Shown: one piece after another, positions 51,122 to 61,346 of the stretch | Layout: each line of letters begins with the position of its first letter | Position numbering within the stretch: the stretch's first letter is position 1 | Assembly: GCA_905181715.1 (NCBI GenBank) | Contig: CAJIYT010000004.1 | Location: 1 to 64,000, forward strand | From: an uncultured Candidatus Poseidoniales archaeon | Lineage (GTDB): Archaea > Thermoplasmatota > Poseidoniia > Poseidoniales > Poseidoniaceae | Length of the DNA: 64,000 nt | Reading direction: 5' to 3' | Made by a program: the position numbers and the translations under genes | The notes under the pieces: generated by a model | Databases searched by the model: none | What the model was told of the DNA's origin: nothing | Seen by the model: only the letters and a program-made list of their open reading frames with translations

Positions 51122-54049
51122 TCAAGAATCTCCAAAGCCGCCGCCACTTTTACCGCCACGGACCATGAATATTACCGCCCCTATCGCCGCAATTGCGAAA
51201 ATCGCTAGTGCAGATATCACAATTGAAGATGATGCAGAGATGTCATCGATCGGCCCTCCGCTTTGCCCTAACTCAACCACATTTATAGCGAGAGAATAAT
51301 CACTGGAAGTAGCCCCAAATGCATCTGTGGCTCTGAATAAAACTTCATGCGTACCGTAATTAGTACCCTTACGTACTGTAAAAGTCTTCGACCAGACACC
51401 CTCTCCTTGATATTGTAAATTAATCCAATCCGAGTCCTTACCAGGCTCAGAAAAGGCTCCTAATTTTGCCTGTACCGAAGTTACTCCATCGGCATCATTT
51501 ACGTTAATTGAAATAGTATAATTCACATTTACATCGCCGAGTTCAAACTCTCTTGTCTCCCCGATCTCGATTTCAGGTGGAGTATTGATAATCGTCAAAG
51601 TAATCGCCTTGTCGTTTTGATCAGCGATATGGTATTGCCCACTCTTTTGGGTACTACTGACGGTTTTGACACCACCTTCCAAATCCTCCAAAATCAATGA
51701 TAAGGTGCGCTCCCCCGGTGACATCGAATATGGAATTGTGAGATTTGTAACCCAAGTTTCTTCGACTAAATTCATAGATACTAGATCACCTCCATAATCT
51801 CGCATGTCGACAAATACCGAGGAAACTCCATGATAATCACTCACTTGTGCGTTTATTATCGCCATCTGACCTCTTGCTAATGTAGTTGGGATTATCTGTA
51901 TGGAAGTTAGTCTTGGCGCCTGGTTGAGAATAGAAATAATGCCATCCTGAGAATCGCTTGCTGCAAATACATCTGTAATGGTTATTGGAATCGAAATCTC
52001 ACCATGGTTTGAAGTGGGATTACTGATGAAAATAGTCCAGATATCATCGCCTATTTTTGAATCCCCTTGTAGACCTTTATCGGAAAGTTGGACTACACCT
52101 TGCCCGATAGCAGATAAATCAGCTGTTACCTCGACTACGTTGAAATCGATATCTGAAACGGTAACCTCGAGATGACCACCTTGGCCTCCTTCTGCAGTAA
52201 CCGACTCTCTAAGACGAATCTCTTGTATCTCTGGCGGCGTATTATCACTTGAACTAACGACTGATGGCGATAGTATACGATTGACACTTTGATTCTCAAC
52301 GATACTAATCAGCGCATCATCATCACCGAATGGTGCTTGTAGCGTTCTTTGAATAAGTCCGTTCAGTCCTGCTAATGGCCCTTCGATAATGATAGATCCA
52401 GTAGCATTACCACTTAGAGTATCACCGTATACACCGCTCCAATCTAACGCCATAATGGTGTGGCCATCGAGATTGATTTCAGTAGGATTTTGAATTTGAA
52501 CCATTAGCGTGATTCCTTCTTGGCTATCAAGTAAAAACGAATCGCCGTTCATCGCTGGTATCGGCATCAAACCAGATTCGCGGTTAACAGTAACATCTCC
52601 CAATGCCCCTTCGACCACTGGAGGTTGTGGGTCTTTCTCTATCGGTGATCTTTCCTTCAGTTCCTCGCCTTCACTAGGGTCTGGTCCGGTCTGGCGCCAT
52701 TTTGATTTGACTGTCCGATTATCCCAATAATTGTAAATCGCATCATAGGACCATGACTCGTTATGAGTTGAACCAATGGTATTCCCATTTGCACTCCAAC
52801 CACCTGCTCCAGTGAGGTTGAACCAATCCTCTTGATGGACGATGATGACATCGATCATCGAGCCGGTATCATTAGCTATTTGCCCAGAATCCTCGATTGC
52901 TCGCACAATACCAAAGGTGCCGCTAGCATCACCGGAGATAGTACCATCAACGTGAAAGTCATCGATTTGCCAGATGCCATTTTCAATCTTATTATGGAAA
53001 TCAATTACCGTACCATTAATGTTGACCGAGGCATTTTCTTCATCCTCGGTAACACCAAATGTTCCATCACCATCTACCTCATAATATTGCTCTACTCTCA
53101 CTCCGTTTTCCCACCTCTCTAAACTTTGGAATTGGTCGAGTTCTATGTCAAATCGAGCATCGTCACTAACAATCGAGAGATCGGCTGAACCTTCCAATTG
53201 CATATGATTCAATGTTTGATTTCCATCAACATCTCTAGTTTCAATGAATATTACGGCCAATACCCCATCAATATTTGTTTCTGATTCATCATCATTGCCA
53301 ATTAAACTCATATTCCCATTAGCCTCGAGAAGGAAGTATTCATCAACAATACCATATGACATATTGCGCAGAATCCTAGCATCGGTAATGATTGCATCAA
53401 TAGCTAGTGCATCGCCAGAATCAGTGCTATTGGTAGACAGGACTCCATGTCCTCTTGCATCAAATATTTGACTGATTAACCGCCCATCTATCGTTGTTTC
53501 ATTACGCCAAATAGAATCCAAAATCAAAGTGGTATTTGTTGTCGATTCATTGGTCGATTCAATGATAACCATCTGACCAGAACCCATCTCCCAAGCATCT
53601 AGTTGGTCACCTGTTCGTGACTGCCATCCTTCCCCGTCAAATGCCAGAAAATAGCGCTGCTCTCCAAACTCGTTGTCCCATTGCTGATCCATTATCCATT
53701 CAGTAGAGAGTGTGACCTCGTGGTCCTCAAGTGGTTGATTCCATGTACCCACAGTAAAAGTACGAGACTGATCTGCAACTGTAATGGTGATTATGTCACC
53801 GAGTTCTAATGATGTATTAACATCCAATACCCCTTCATCTCCGGTCCAAGTAGTAATTGAGTCACTCGCTAAGACCTCTCCACCTCTGAGTTGCTCAAAA
53901 GTAATGGTATCAGACCCGGTTGCCCCTAAAATACGATAGGAATGATTTCCATTCCAGTCAACCAGTATTTCGATCTCGCTTTCGGCACTTACCACAGGTG
54001 AGATCGATGCCAATAATAGCAGCGAGAGTAGAAATGCTCTGGTCTTCAT
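51122..54049 (-). CDS. Large surface protein with signal peptide, Ig-like repeats and C-terminal anchor
   Basis: The 975-residue protein starts with a signal peptide (MKTRAFLLSLLLLASISPVVS-AES, cleavage near residue 21). The rest is beta-rich and Asp/Asn/Ser-rich, with at least two repeated cadherin-like or Ig-like units between about 610 and 920 (each with an ITVSDIDFNVVEVTADLS-like or QVSDYHGVSSVFVDM-like core). A membrane helix near 938-962 and a Gly-rich basic tail anchor it. The middle has repeated DGDGTFGV and NESTT stretches. It is probably a cell-surface structural or adhesive protein. The frame extends to 54079, but ATG 54049 gives the signal peptide. No enzyme motif seen. Confidence 0.85.
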   Translation of the reverse strand: MKTRAFLLSLLLLASISPVVSAESEIEILVDWNGNHSYRILGATGSDTITFEQLRGGEVLASDSITTWTGDEGVLDVNTSLELGDIITITVADQSRTFTVGTWNQPLEDHEVTLSTEWIMDQQWDNEFGEQRYFLAFDGEGWQSRTGDQLDAWEMGSGQMVIIESTNESTTNTTLILDSIWRNETTIDGRLISQIFDARGHGVLSTNSTDSGDALAIDAIITDARILRNMSYGIVDEYFLLEANGNMSLIGNDDESETNIDGVLAVIFIETRDVDGNQTLNHMQLEGSADLSIVSDDARFDIELDQFQSLERWENGVRVEQYYEVDGDGTFGVTEDEENASVNINGTVIDFHNKIENGIWQIDDFHVDGTISGDASGTFGIVRAIEDSGQIANDTGSMIDVIIVHQEDWFNLTGAGGWSANGNTIGSTHNESWSYDAIYNYWDNRTVKSKWRQTGPDPSEGEELKERSPIEKDPQPPVVEGALGDVTVNRESGLMPIPAMNGDSFLLDSQEGITLMVQIQNPTEINLDGHTIMALDWSGVYGDTLSGNATGSIIIEGPLAGLNGLIQRTLQAPFGDDDALISIVENQSVNRILSPSVVSSSDNTPPEIQEIRLRESVTAEGGQGGHLEVTVSDIDFNVVEVTADLSAIGQGVVQLSDKGLQGDSKIGDDIWTIFISNPTSNHGEISIPITITDVFAASDSQDGIISILNQAPRLTSIQIIPTTLARGQMAIINAQVSDYHGVSSVFVDMRDYGGDLVSMNLVEETWVTNLTIPYSMSPGERTLSLILEDLEGGVKTVSSTQKSGQYHIADQNDKAITLTIINTPPEIEIGETREFELGDVNVNYTISINVNDADGVTSVQAKLGAFSEPGKDSDWINLQYQGEGVWSKTFTVRKGTNYGTHEVLFRATDAFGATSSDYSLAINVVELGQSGGPIDDISASSSIVISALAIFAIAAIGAVIFMVRGGKSGGGFGDS

Positions 54050-54097
54050 GAAGATACGATGAACTGCACTACTCTTCAATAGTTGTGTTCTCTAGTA

Positions 54098-54520
54098 TCA
54101 CCAGAAGTCGGTGGTAAATGCATTTGGATTGACTATCCTTTCGCCCTCTCGGGTCCAAATTGTGGCACCACGGCCGCCGTAAATTTCTTCGAATGGATCT
54201 ACTTCGACAGGTACTATTTTGCGATTCATATAAGCTTCAACCCTCTCGCGGAGTTCTGGTTTAAACTTCCAATAGTGAATTCTCCACTCCCGGCCGTCCC
54301 AAAGTGTGGTCTCTTCACTCTCGGTGGTTAGCAAATCATAATCTTGAAACATGTAAAACAAATTGCGATCGGTAGGTTCCAATGCATTGTCGATTATCCT
54401 GTCGTAAAAGCCAAAGAAACCAAGAGCGTGCTCGGCCATTCCCGATGCAACATCGGTATTCATTTCCATATCGATATGTTGGCGTATTGCCTCGGTTAAT
54501 TCCCTTAATGTCATACTCAT
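54098..54520 (-). CDS. DUF6015-type small archaeal protein
   Basis: The 140-residue protein matches an archaeal family of unknown function (DUF6015): a helical N-terminus with MTLRELTEAIRQHIDMEM, the conserved HALGFFGFYDRIIDNALEP near 32-50, FYMFQDYDLLTTESEETTLWDGREWRIHYWKF near 55-85 and a short basic-acidic end. Start ATG 54520 has GGTGATTTC upstream; an ATG at 54514 is two residues later. Its divergent neighbour is the agmatinase gene, about 77 bases away. No function can be offered. Confidence 0.75.
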   Translation of the reverse strand: MSMTLRELTEAIRQHIDMEMNTDVASGMAEHALGFFGFYDRIIDNALEPTDRNLFYMFQDYDLLTTESEETTLWDGREWRIHYWKFKPELRERVEAYMNRKIVPVEVDPFEEIYGGRGATIWTREGERIVNPNAFTTDFW

Positions 54521-54597
54521 GAAATCACCAACTTCCATCCCGCGCAGTGCAAGCACCACAATGATGAGTCGATTATTGATGACGGTCCCTTATCAAC

Positions 54598-55545
54598 ATG
54601 TCGATAACCCAACAAAGTCGATGGGTTCAACATGGCGAGCACGTCCGCAAAGTTGTGAACGACTGTATTACCGAAGGACGATTCCTTGGCTTGGCCAAGG
54701 TAGATGGCCCTGCAGATGTCACTATCGCTCCAATTCCTTACGAATTAACCACTTCCTATGGCCAAGGTACAGCCGATGGACCCGCCGCTTGTATCGAGGC
54801 TAGTACTCAGGTCGAACTCTATGATGATCTACTCGGTGATGAATTACCTGCTAATGGAATTATCAATACAGCCGAACCATGGGATGGCGAAGGCGGGGAT
54901 TTACATTCACAACTTGACGGCATTGCAAAATACGCTGCTGAAATCTATGCAACAGGTGGTTTTCCAATTTTCCTCGGCGGTGAACATGGGATTTTGCCAC
55001 CAATAATTCGTGCATCACCGCAAAAAGTTACCATCGTTCAAATCGATGCACATGCAGATTTACGTTCCTCGCTTGGTGGTGAACCATATTCGCATGCTTG
55101 TGCTGCTGCCAGAGCAATAGATGAAGGTGCTATTGCCCTTTACCAAGTAGGAATAAGGGCATATTGTAAGGAAGAATTGGAACGGATTGAAGGCGATGAG
55201 AGAATCAATACTTGGTTTGCTCGTGAAGTAATGAGTCCGTCTGGAGGTGAGGAAAAATGGCGAACTTGGCTTGCAGCCATATCCTCAATTCAAGGCCCAG
55301 TTCACCTAACTATCGATATCGATGGCTTGGATGGATCAATCGTTCCCGCAACCGGCACTCCCGTGCCAGGTGGGCTATCTTTCTGGCATGCGATTGAAAC
55401 CATAGATACACTATTCGCTAATTGTAATGTCATCAGTGCTGATGTCAATGAAATCGTCGCTCAGGAAGACAGTCCTTTAACCCAATTTACCGCAGCGATG
55501 TTAACGGCTAGAATCGCTGCCGCAAGAATTCATACATTGAGGTGA
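54598..55545 (+). CDS. speB: Agmatinase / ureohydrolase (SpeB)
   Basis: The 315-residue ureohydrolase removes urea from agmatine to give putrescine, or from aminopropylagmatine to give spermidine in some archaea. The Mn-binding motifs are FLGGEHGILPPI near 122-133, VQIDAHADLRS near 146-156 (DAHxD), SHACAAARA near 163, and LTIDIDGLDGSIVPATGTPVPGG near 240-262 (DxDxxDP-like, here DIDGLDGS). Members use these to hold two Mn ions. The next gene, a fused SpeD-deoxyhypusine synthase, starts four bases after the stop with GAGGTGA before it, so both belong to a polyamine module. Substrate choice between agmatine and aminopropylagmatine cannot be read here. Confidence 0.92.
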   Translation: MSITQQSRWVQHGEHVRKVVNDCITEGRFLGLAKVDGPADVTIAPIPYELTTSYGQGTADGPAACIEASTQVELYDDLLGDELPANGIINTAEPWDGEGGDLHSQLDGIAKYAAEIYATGGFPIFLGGEHGILPPIIRASPQKVTIVQIDAHADLRSSLGGEPYSHACAAARAIDEGAIALYQVGIRAYCKEELERIEGDERINTWFAREVMSPSGGEEKWRTWLAAISSIQGPVHLTIDIDGLDGSIVPATGTPVPGGLSFWHAIETIDTLFANCNVISADVNEIVAQEDSPLTQFTAAMLTARIAAARIHTLR

Positions 55546-55549
55546 GATA

Positions 55550-56857
55550 ATGGAAAGCAGTGTCCAGGGATCGCATATACTTCTCGACTGTACTGGGACC
55601 ATCGATTTCGATGGCCACTGGATGTTGGCATTAATGGAAAAAGCAGTTGCCGAAAGCGGTGCGAGAATGGTTCACTCACATGTAGAGATATTTGACGGAA
55701 GTATTTCACCATTAGGATTTGCCGCAGTTGTCTTGCTCGATGAAAGTCACGTAACAGCTCATTGTTATTCGAAAAAGGGATTGTTAGCAATGGATGCATT
55801 CACTTGTGGTTCGACCGACCCAAGTTTGATTGTCGACGTCATCGAGCGAGAATTGAAAGCAAAGATGCCTGGATTAAAAATCAGTCAACGCCGCCGTCAC
55901 CCTCGGTTTCTCGAAAACTATAACGCCAATGGAGTCAAAGGATTCGTCGATGAACATTTTCATCATTTCAATGCTGGCGCTCTCAAAGATACCGCAGATT
56001 CACTACAGCGTTTCCTCGGCGATGATGGGAAATTGATGATAACTTTGGCCGGCGCTATGTCAACTGCTGAACTCGGAAGATCGCTTGCACCACTGATAAA
56101 ATCAGGCAAGGTTCATGCTATCACCTGTACAGGTGCCAATCTAGAGGAAGATGTCTTCAATCTGGTAGCCCGTAATTCATATCAAAGAGTCCCAAATTGG
56201 CGCTCTTTGTCTTTGGATGAAGAGCAACAACTTCACGATCGCGGTTTGAACCGGGTAACAGATACATGCATTCCCGAAGAAGAAGCAATTCGTCACATTG
56301 AAACACTAATCATTGAAAGTTGGAAGAATAAACGAGCTTTTCCCCATCACCACCTAATGTCTATTCTCGATCAACTCGAATATGATGTACCTGCCGAACA
56401 CTCATGGCTACTAGCGGCGAAAAATGCAAATATCCCGGTTTACGTACCCGGTTGGGAAGATTCAACTCTTGGAAATATCTTCGCTTCACATTGTATGACT
56501 GGTGAGTGTGATGCTTCGGCTGTCAAGAGCGGTGTCGATTATATGATGCATCTAGCAGAATGGTATCAGAGCCAGAACTCACCTGTAGGACTATTGCAAA
56601 TAGGAGGAGGAATCGCTGGTGATTTCCCGATTTGTGTGGTGCCAATGTTACGTCAAGACCTGAAAAAGGAAGTCAGACTATGGGGCTGGTTCGGACAAAT
56701 AAGTGAGTCCAAAGCCTCCTATGGCGGCTACTCAGGAGCACATCCGAGCGAGAAGATAACTTGGGGTAAACTGGGTCCAGACACACCCATGCACATCATC
56801 GAAAGCGATGCAACCATCGTCGCTCCAATCCTATTCTCCTACCTACTTGAATGCTGA
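55550..56857 (+). CDS. Fusion: S-adenosylmethionine decarboxylase (SpeD) + deoxyhypusine-synthase-like
   Basis: The 435-residue protein has two parts. Residues 1 to about 105 match bacterial/archaeal AdoMetDC: HILLDCTG, then LGFAAVVLLDESHVTAHC near 56-72, where E-S-H supplies the Ser that becomes the pyruvoyl cofactor, and MDAFTCGSTDPSL near 84 with the conserved Cys. Residues about 125-435 match deoxyhypusine synthase or homospermidine synthase: AGAMSTAELG near 165, TGANLEEDVFNLV near 197, VPGWEDSTLGN near 300, GGGIAGDFPICVVPM near 345-359 and SGAHPSEKITWGKLG near 400 with the reactive Lys. SpeD makes decarboxylated AdoMet; DHS transfers an aminobutyl group from spermidine. Co-directional with speB. 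Confidence 0.88.
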   Translation: MESSVQGSHILLDCTGTIDFDGHWMLALMEKAVAESGARMVHSHVEIFDGSISPLGFAAVVLLDESHVTAHCYSKKGLLAMDAFTCGSTDPSLIVDVIERELKAKMPGLKISQRRRHPRFLENYNANGVKGFVDEHFHHFNAGALKDTADSLQRFLGDDGKLMITLAGAMSTAELGRSLAPLIKSGKVHAITCTGANLEEDVFNLVARNSYQRVPNWRSLSLDEEQQLHDRGLNRVTDTCIPEEEAIRHIETLIIESWKNKRAFPHHHLMSILDQLEYDVPAEHSWLLAAKNANIPVYVPGWEDSTLGNIFASHCMTGECDASAVKSGVDYMMHLAEWYQSQNSPVGLLQIGGGIAGDFPICVVPMLRQDLKKEVRLWGWFGQISESKASYGGYSGAHPSEKITWGKLGPDTPMHIIESDATIVAPILFSYLLEC

Positions 56858-56913
56858 CCAAAATAGCCGTCGTCTTCAAGTGTCACAACCCCTCCCTTGT
56901 ATCAGGTGAGCCG

Positions 56914-58413
56914 ATGCGAGTCAATGTAAACGATAATGAGAACATAATTGGAACCCTTGTCCTACCTTTATGGCAAGGCGTGGAATCACTCGATGACAAT
57001 GCTTGTACAGGTCTTCACAGAGTCCTTAGAAGTCAAATTGAAACCGTTCTAATAGATGGTGATTTCAAGGCCAAATCCGGTTCAGTGATGACACTTAGAG
57101 GAACCGAGGGTGGAAAAGCCATCCTAGTCGGACTTGGCAAGCCCGAAAAGGCTGATTCGAACTCCGTTCGCAATGCCGGTGCAGGAGTCATATCTCATCG
57201 TAAGCGCTCCGATGGCACCGATTTAACCGTCCGCTTCCATGATGTCGATGTCGCTTTGATGTCCGCATTTGTCGAGGGAATGATTCTGAGGGATTACAAA
57301 TACGATCACTACAAGACAAAGGGTGCTGATGATGAAGAGGAAGAAGGAGATTTGTCTGTTGAAATCACCTGTGAAGAAGATAAGGTAGAAGCACTAAAAG
57401 CCGCTTCTGAACTTTCTGCACAAGTAGCCAGTGGGGTTTTCTTGGCCAGAGATCTTGGAAATTGTCCACCAAATGACCTCTATCCAATGGCATATGCGCA
57501 CAAAGCGATTGAATGGGCCAAAGATCTGCCTAATGTCAATGTCAATATCATTACCTATGATGAAGCGATTAGTCTAGGGATGGGTGGATTGGTTGGAGTT
57601 GGAATGGGTAGCGAACGCAAACCTTGCATGGTTATCTTCGAAATGAATCCAAAAGAGGCTGGTCCTTCGCCATGTATCGTTGGTAAAGGAATAACCTTCG
57701 ACACCGGTGGTATTTCTATCAAACCAAGTCCAAATATGGACGAAATGAAATACGATATGCATGGTTCTGCTACCGTCTTTGGTGTAATGCAAGCACTTGC
57801 AGCAACCGGTTGGCAGGAGCGTGTAGTAGCTATCACCTGTATGGCAGAAAATATGCCGAGCTCTAACGCTTTACGCCCAGGTGATGTAATCACTACCTAT
57901 TCAGGAAAGACTGTTGAAGTGCTGAACACCGATGCTGAAGGTCGACTTGTACTCTCTGACGGATTGTGTAAAGCCGGTGAGATGAATGTATCCTACATCA
58001 TCGATCTTGCCACATTAACCGGAGCGATCGTTGTCGCATTAGGACACGAAGCAACGGGTATGTGGACCAATGATGATCAACTACGTGATTCCCTAAAGAC
58101 TGCAAGTGATGCTTGTGATGAACTAATATGGCCAATGCCAATGTTACCTCAGTTTGAAAAGGAAATGACTGATTCAAAGATTGCTGATGTCCGCAACTTA
58201 GGAGCTGGCAGGGCTGGTGGCTCGAATACCGCAGCTGCCTTCCTCAAACAATTCGTACCCAAGAGAGGAGAAGGTGAAGATGCCGAAGATATCCCTTGGG
58301 CTCACCTAGATATCGCCGGAACCGCATGGGGGGCAAAGTCGAATAAATTGGTACCACATGGCGCCACTGGTATTCACGTTAGGACCTTACACAAATTAAT
58401 TACTGGACAGTGA
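56914..58413 (+). CDS. pepA: Leucyl aminopeptidase (M17, PepA)
   Basis: The 499-residue aminopeptidase has the two-zinc M17 signature: VGKGITFDTGGISIKPS near 258-274 with metal ligands, EMKYDMHGSATVFG near 278, and NTDAEGRLVLSDGL near 340-353, the PROSITE pattern, plus LATLTGAIVVALGHE near 366. Length equals the family's 480-500. The frame begins at 56851, overlapping the SpeD-DHS gene; ATG 56914 is chosen because the added residues include Cys and look unlike the family. It degrades peptides N-terminally. Convergent with the small Lys-rich gene, stop to stop one base apart. Confidence 0.92.
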   Translation: MRVNVNDNENIIGTLVLPLWQGVESLDDNACTGLHRVLRSQIETVLIDGDFKAKSGSVMTLRGTEGGKAILVGLGKPEKADSNSVRNAGAGVISHRKRSDGTDLTVRFHDVDVALMSAFVEGMILRDYKYDHYKTKGADDEEEEGDLSVEITCEEDKVEALKAASELSAQVASGVFLARDLGNCPPNDLYPMAYAHKAIEWAKDLPNVNVNIITYDEAISLGMGGLVGVGMGSERKPCMVIFEMNPKEAGPSPCIVGKGITFDTGGISIKPSPNMDEMKYDMHGSATVFGVMQALAATGWQERVVAITCMAENMPSSNALRPGDVITTYSGKTVEVLNTDAEGRLVLSDGLCKAGEMNVSYIIDLATLTGAIVVALGHEATGMWTNDDQLRDSLKTASDACDELIWPMPMLPQFEKEMTDSKIADVRNLGAGRAGGSNTAAAFLKQFVPKRGEGEDAEDIPWAHLDIAGTAWGAKSNKLVPHGATGIHVRTLHKLITGQ

Positions 58414-58414
58414 A

Positions 58415-58660
58415 TTAACGGCCGAGAAATTTCTTCTTGGCTTCCTTCTTCATCTGTTCTTTAACGATTTCAGTTCCCTTTTTCTCAACCGCATCTTTGG
58501 CTGATTGCTTGGCTTCAATGACTTTCTTCTTTATTGAGTCAGTCACAGGTTTGGCTGCATCTGCTATCACTCCAGCTGCCTTCTGTTTTATGGCTGCTTT
58601 ACCAACCCCACTAAATTTTCCAGCGGCTTTGGCCAGACGACCTTTCTTATCTTCGCTCAT
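58415..58660 (-). CDS. Small Lys/Ala-rich basic protein
   Basis: The 81-residue protein contains about 21 Lys and 16 Ala spread along a single helical stretch, with only a few acidic residues near the start (MSEDKK) and no Trp. It is highly positive overall, similar in composition to H1-tail or archaeal chromatin-like proteins, though no motif identifies it. It may bind DNA or RNA. Its stop abuts the convergent aminopeptidase stop. It lies 41 bases beyond the DnaK stop, same strand, so it may be transcribed with the chaperones. Confidence 0.55.
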   Translation of the reverse strand: MSEDKKGRLAKAAGKFSGVGKAAIKQKAAGVIADAAKPVTDSIKKKVIEAKQSAKDAVEKKGTEIVKEQMKKEAKKKFLGR

Positions 58661-58701
58661 GGTTAGCCATGGCGGTGGCTCTATTCAGATGAATGGGTTA
58701 A

Positions 58702-60606
58702 TCAATCCTCATCGACTACTTCAAAATCAGCATCTACGACGCCATCATCTGCTGAATCTGCGGATTCCTCCGATTCCTCGGATTCACCCGCTTCTTCCTG
58801 AGCTGCCATCTCCGCGGCTGCTGCTTCGTAAAGTTTAGCCGAGATAGCATGCATTGCTTCTTCTACCTCTTTGATTTTACTTTGAATCGCTGCTTGATCT
58901 ATATCATCAAGTTCTTTCAACTGATCATCATCATCCTTGAGAAGAGCCTCAAGTTCAGTGACCTTCTCCAGTGCTGGAGCACTGTCGGTCTCTTCGAGTT
59001 TATCGCCTGCTTCATCGATGGTCTTGCGTGTTTGATAGACAATTTGATCAGCCATATTTCGCATCTCAACTTGCTCTTTGCGTAGTTTATCTTCTTCCGC
59101 AAATTGCTCAGCCTCTGCTATTTTGGACTGTATCTCGTCCTCAGAAAGACTGGTGCTTGACTCTATTTTAATCGATTGTTCCTTACCAGTGCCTAGATCT
59201 TTCGCACTAACATCGACAATACCGTTGGCATCGATGTCGAAAGTAACTTCGATCTGTGGCATTCCTCTTGGAGACGGTGGGATTCCAACTAAATGGAATT
59301 GTCCGAGTGTGGTGTTATCCTTTGCAAAGTCTCTCTCGCCCTGGAGAACATGAATCTCAACAGCAGGCTGATTATCGCTTGCGGTTGAATAAACCTCGGT
59401 CTTTCTCGTAGGTATTGTAGTATTTCTCTCAATCATCACTGTCATAACTCCGCCAAGAGTTTCTATTCCGAGAGTTAGTGGAGTGACGTCGAGTAACAAT
59501 ATATCGCTAACACTTTCATCGCCAACTATGATTGCTGCTTGTAAAGCCGCCCCCATAGCAACCGCTTCATCTGGATTTATTCCCTTGAAAGGAGCCTTTC
59601 CTGTCTCTTTTTCGATTGCTACTTGCACCGCTGGAATACGAGTAGATCCGCCTACTAGAATCACCTTGTCGATCTCACCTTTGGAAAGACCTGCATCTTT
59701 CATTGCTTGGCGGGTTGGAGCCATGGTTTTCTCGATCAGCTTGCCAATCAATTCCTCGAATTTAGCGCGAGTGACCATGAGGTCAAGATGCTCTGGGTTA
59801 CCATCCTTCATAGTGATGAAAGGAAGATTAATCTGAGTTTGTCCAGTGCCTGAAAGTTCTATTTTGGCCTTCTCGGCTGCTTCATTAAGTCGGCTTAGAG
59901 CTTGGACATCTTTAGCAAGATCTATTCCTGTTGCCTTCTTGAACTCCTCAACCAAGTGGTTGATAAGCAACTCATCAAAGTCATCGCCACCAAGTTTGTT
60001 ATTTCCGGCGGTTGCCTTTACCTCGATTTGTGGTTGACCATCGACTTCGTAGATTTCCAATACCGATACATCGAAGGTTCCTCCTCCAAGGTCATACACG
60101 AGAATGGTCTGGTCTTCTTCTTTGTCGACGCCATAAGCTAATGCAGCAGCGGTTGGCTCGTTTATAATCCTTAGAACATCAAGACCTGCGATACGACCTG
60201 CATCTTTGGTTGCCTTTCTCTGTGCATCGGAAAAGTATGCTGGACAAGTGATTACCGCTTGCGTTACATCCTTACCAAGATATGCTTCTGCATCAGCCTT
60301 TAGCTTCTGTAGAGTAAAAGCGCTAATCTCTTGCGGAGTGTACTTGTTATCATCTATTTCTACGGTCCAATTTGAACCCATATTCCTCTTCACTGAAGAT
60401 ATAGTTCTTTCATAGTTAGTAACTGACTGACGCTTTGCGGTTACCCCGACTAAGCGCTCGCCGCCATCTTTACTGAATGCCACTACGCTTGGTGTTGTTC
60501 GAGACCCTTCCGCGTTGGGAATAATCACCGCTTCGCCATTTTCGATAACCGAAACACAACTATTTGTAGTTCCTAAATCAATTCCTATCACTGTACTTTT
60601 TGCCAT
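58702..60606 (-). CDS. dnaK: Hsp70 chaperone DnaK
   Basis: The 634-residue Hsp70 binds and releases unfolded peptides with ATP. It starts with [20 protein letters not shown] near 6-25, then [15 protein letters not shown] near 190, [10 protein letters not shown] near 330, and the substrate-binding domain [18 protein letters not shown] near 380. The C-terminus is acidic, ending with [17 protein letters not shown]. Archaeal genomes with DnaK usually carry grpE and dnaJ as well; neither is in the window. The start codon ATG 60606 follows GGAAGTG; an ATG at 60621 overlaps the Hsp20-like stop. Bacterial-type gene in an archaeon, as in other mesophilic euryarchaea. Confidence 0.95.
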   Translation of the reverse strand: MAKSTVIGIDLGTTNSCVSVIENGEAVIIPNAEGSRTTPSVVAFSKDGGERLVGVTAKRQSVTNYERTISSVKRNMGSNWTVEIDDNKYTPQEISAFTLQKLKADAEAYLGKDVTQAVITCPAYFSDAQRKATKDAGRIAGLDVLRIINEPTAAALAYGVDKEEDQTILVYDLGGGTFDVSVLEIYEVDGQPQIEVKATAGNNKLGGDDFDELLINHLVEEFKKATGIDLAKDVQALSRLNEAAEKAKIELSGTGQTQINLPFITMKDGNPEHLDLMVTRAKFEELIGKLIEKTMAPTRQAMKDAGLSKGEIDKVILVGGSTRIPAVQVAIEKETGKAPFKGINPDEAVAMGAALQAAIIVGDESVSDILLLDVTPLTLGIETLGGVMTVMIERNTTIPTRKTEVYSTASDNQPAVEIHVLQGERDFAKDNTTLGQFHLVGIPPSPRGMPQIEVTFDIDANGIVDVSAKDLGTGKEQSIKIESSTSLSEDEIQSKIAEAEQFAEEDKLRKEQVEMRNMADQIVYQTRKTIDEAGDKLEETDSAPALEKVTELEALLKDDDDQLKELDDIDQAAIQSKIKEVEEAMHAISAKLYEAAAAEMAAQEEAGESEESEESADSADDGVVDADFEVVDED

Positions 60607-60620
60607 TGTTTTCACTTCCA

Positions 60621-61346
60621 TTAAAAGATGGGTATTCCACCATCATCATCCTCTTCATCGTCTTCATCGTCTTCATCTAAGATCTCTAAAGACACCTTTT
60701 GAGACGCTGGAAAATAATCATCATCTTCGAAATCTTCGTCTAAATCTGCATCTGATTCAGTATCAGAATTACTCAGAGCCGACCCTTGTGGAGTGAGTTT
60801 TAGAGTAACGTCAAGAATGCCATTATTCATACTCCAATCCACCAGATCCTCGCATTGATGTGGTAATTCTATTTGCGCTAAAGGTGGATTTGTAGGAGAT
60901 TCCAATACCTGTAGAATTTCGCCATTATTAGCCAATGCTAATTCGATATCCTCCATTCCTTCCTTAGTTGATAAATCGATTGTAATCACCATATTCCAGC
61001 CATCTAGATAGATGTCGTCCGCTGGGGGTTTGAGAAGGCTATTTTCGTCTGAATACTCAGCTGTAGCATCGACCTCGACAGGAGCCGCATCGACTTTCAG
61101 GTCAAGACCAAGATTGGAAAGCACCTTGTCCATCGGCATGTTCGCTTGGAATAACTTCATGATATTCTGAAGATCTAAGTTGAGATCACCGCTCTTGATT
61201 TTATCTTCATCGATGCCCATGGCTTCGAATTGGGAACGGAATTGGTCCATTAGGCCACGAAGTTGCTCGAGATCCATTGACATGCCCATATCACGGAACA
61301 TATTGGCGATTCTTTCAAGCATCTTCTCTTCCCACTCCTTAGACAT
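60621..61346 (-). CDS. Hsp20/alpha-crystallin-like protein upstream of dnaK
   Basis: The 241-residue protein has a helical N-terminal part (about 1-75, Met-rich, [18 protein letters not shown]), a beta-rich central domain near 105-180 ([16 protein letters not shown], then [25 protein letters not shown]) that looks like the alpha-crystallin strand pattern with the closing GILDVTLKL, matching small heat-shock proteins, and an acidic tail ending with an IPIF, the I-x-I/V-like C-terminal motif of sHsps. The C-terminal Asp/Glu-rich stretch is long. Start ATG 61346. It overlaps the dnaK region by a TAATG junction, so the two genes form a heat-shock operon, divergent from the thermosome gene. Confidence 0.7.
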   Translation of the reverse strand: MSKEWEEKMLERIANMFRDMGMSMDLEQLRGLMDQFRSQFEAMGIDEDKIKSGDLNLDLQNIMKLFQANMPMDKVLSNLGLDLKVDAAPVEVDATAEYSDENSLLKPPADDIYLDGWNMVITIDLSTKEGMEDIELALANNGEILQVLESPTNPPLAQIELPHQCEDLVDWSMNNGILDVTLKLTPQGSALSNSDTESDADLDEDFEDDDYFPASQKVSLEILDEDDEDDEEDDDGGIPIF

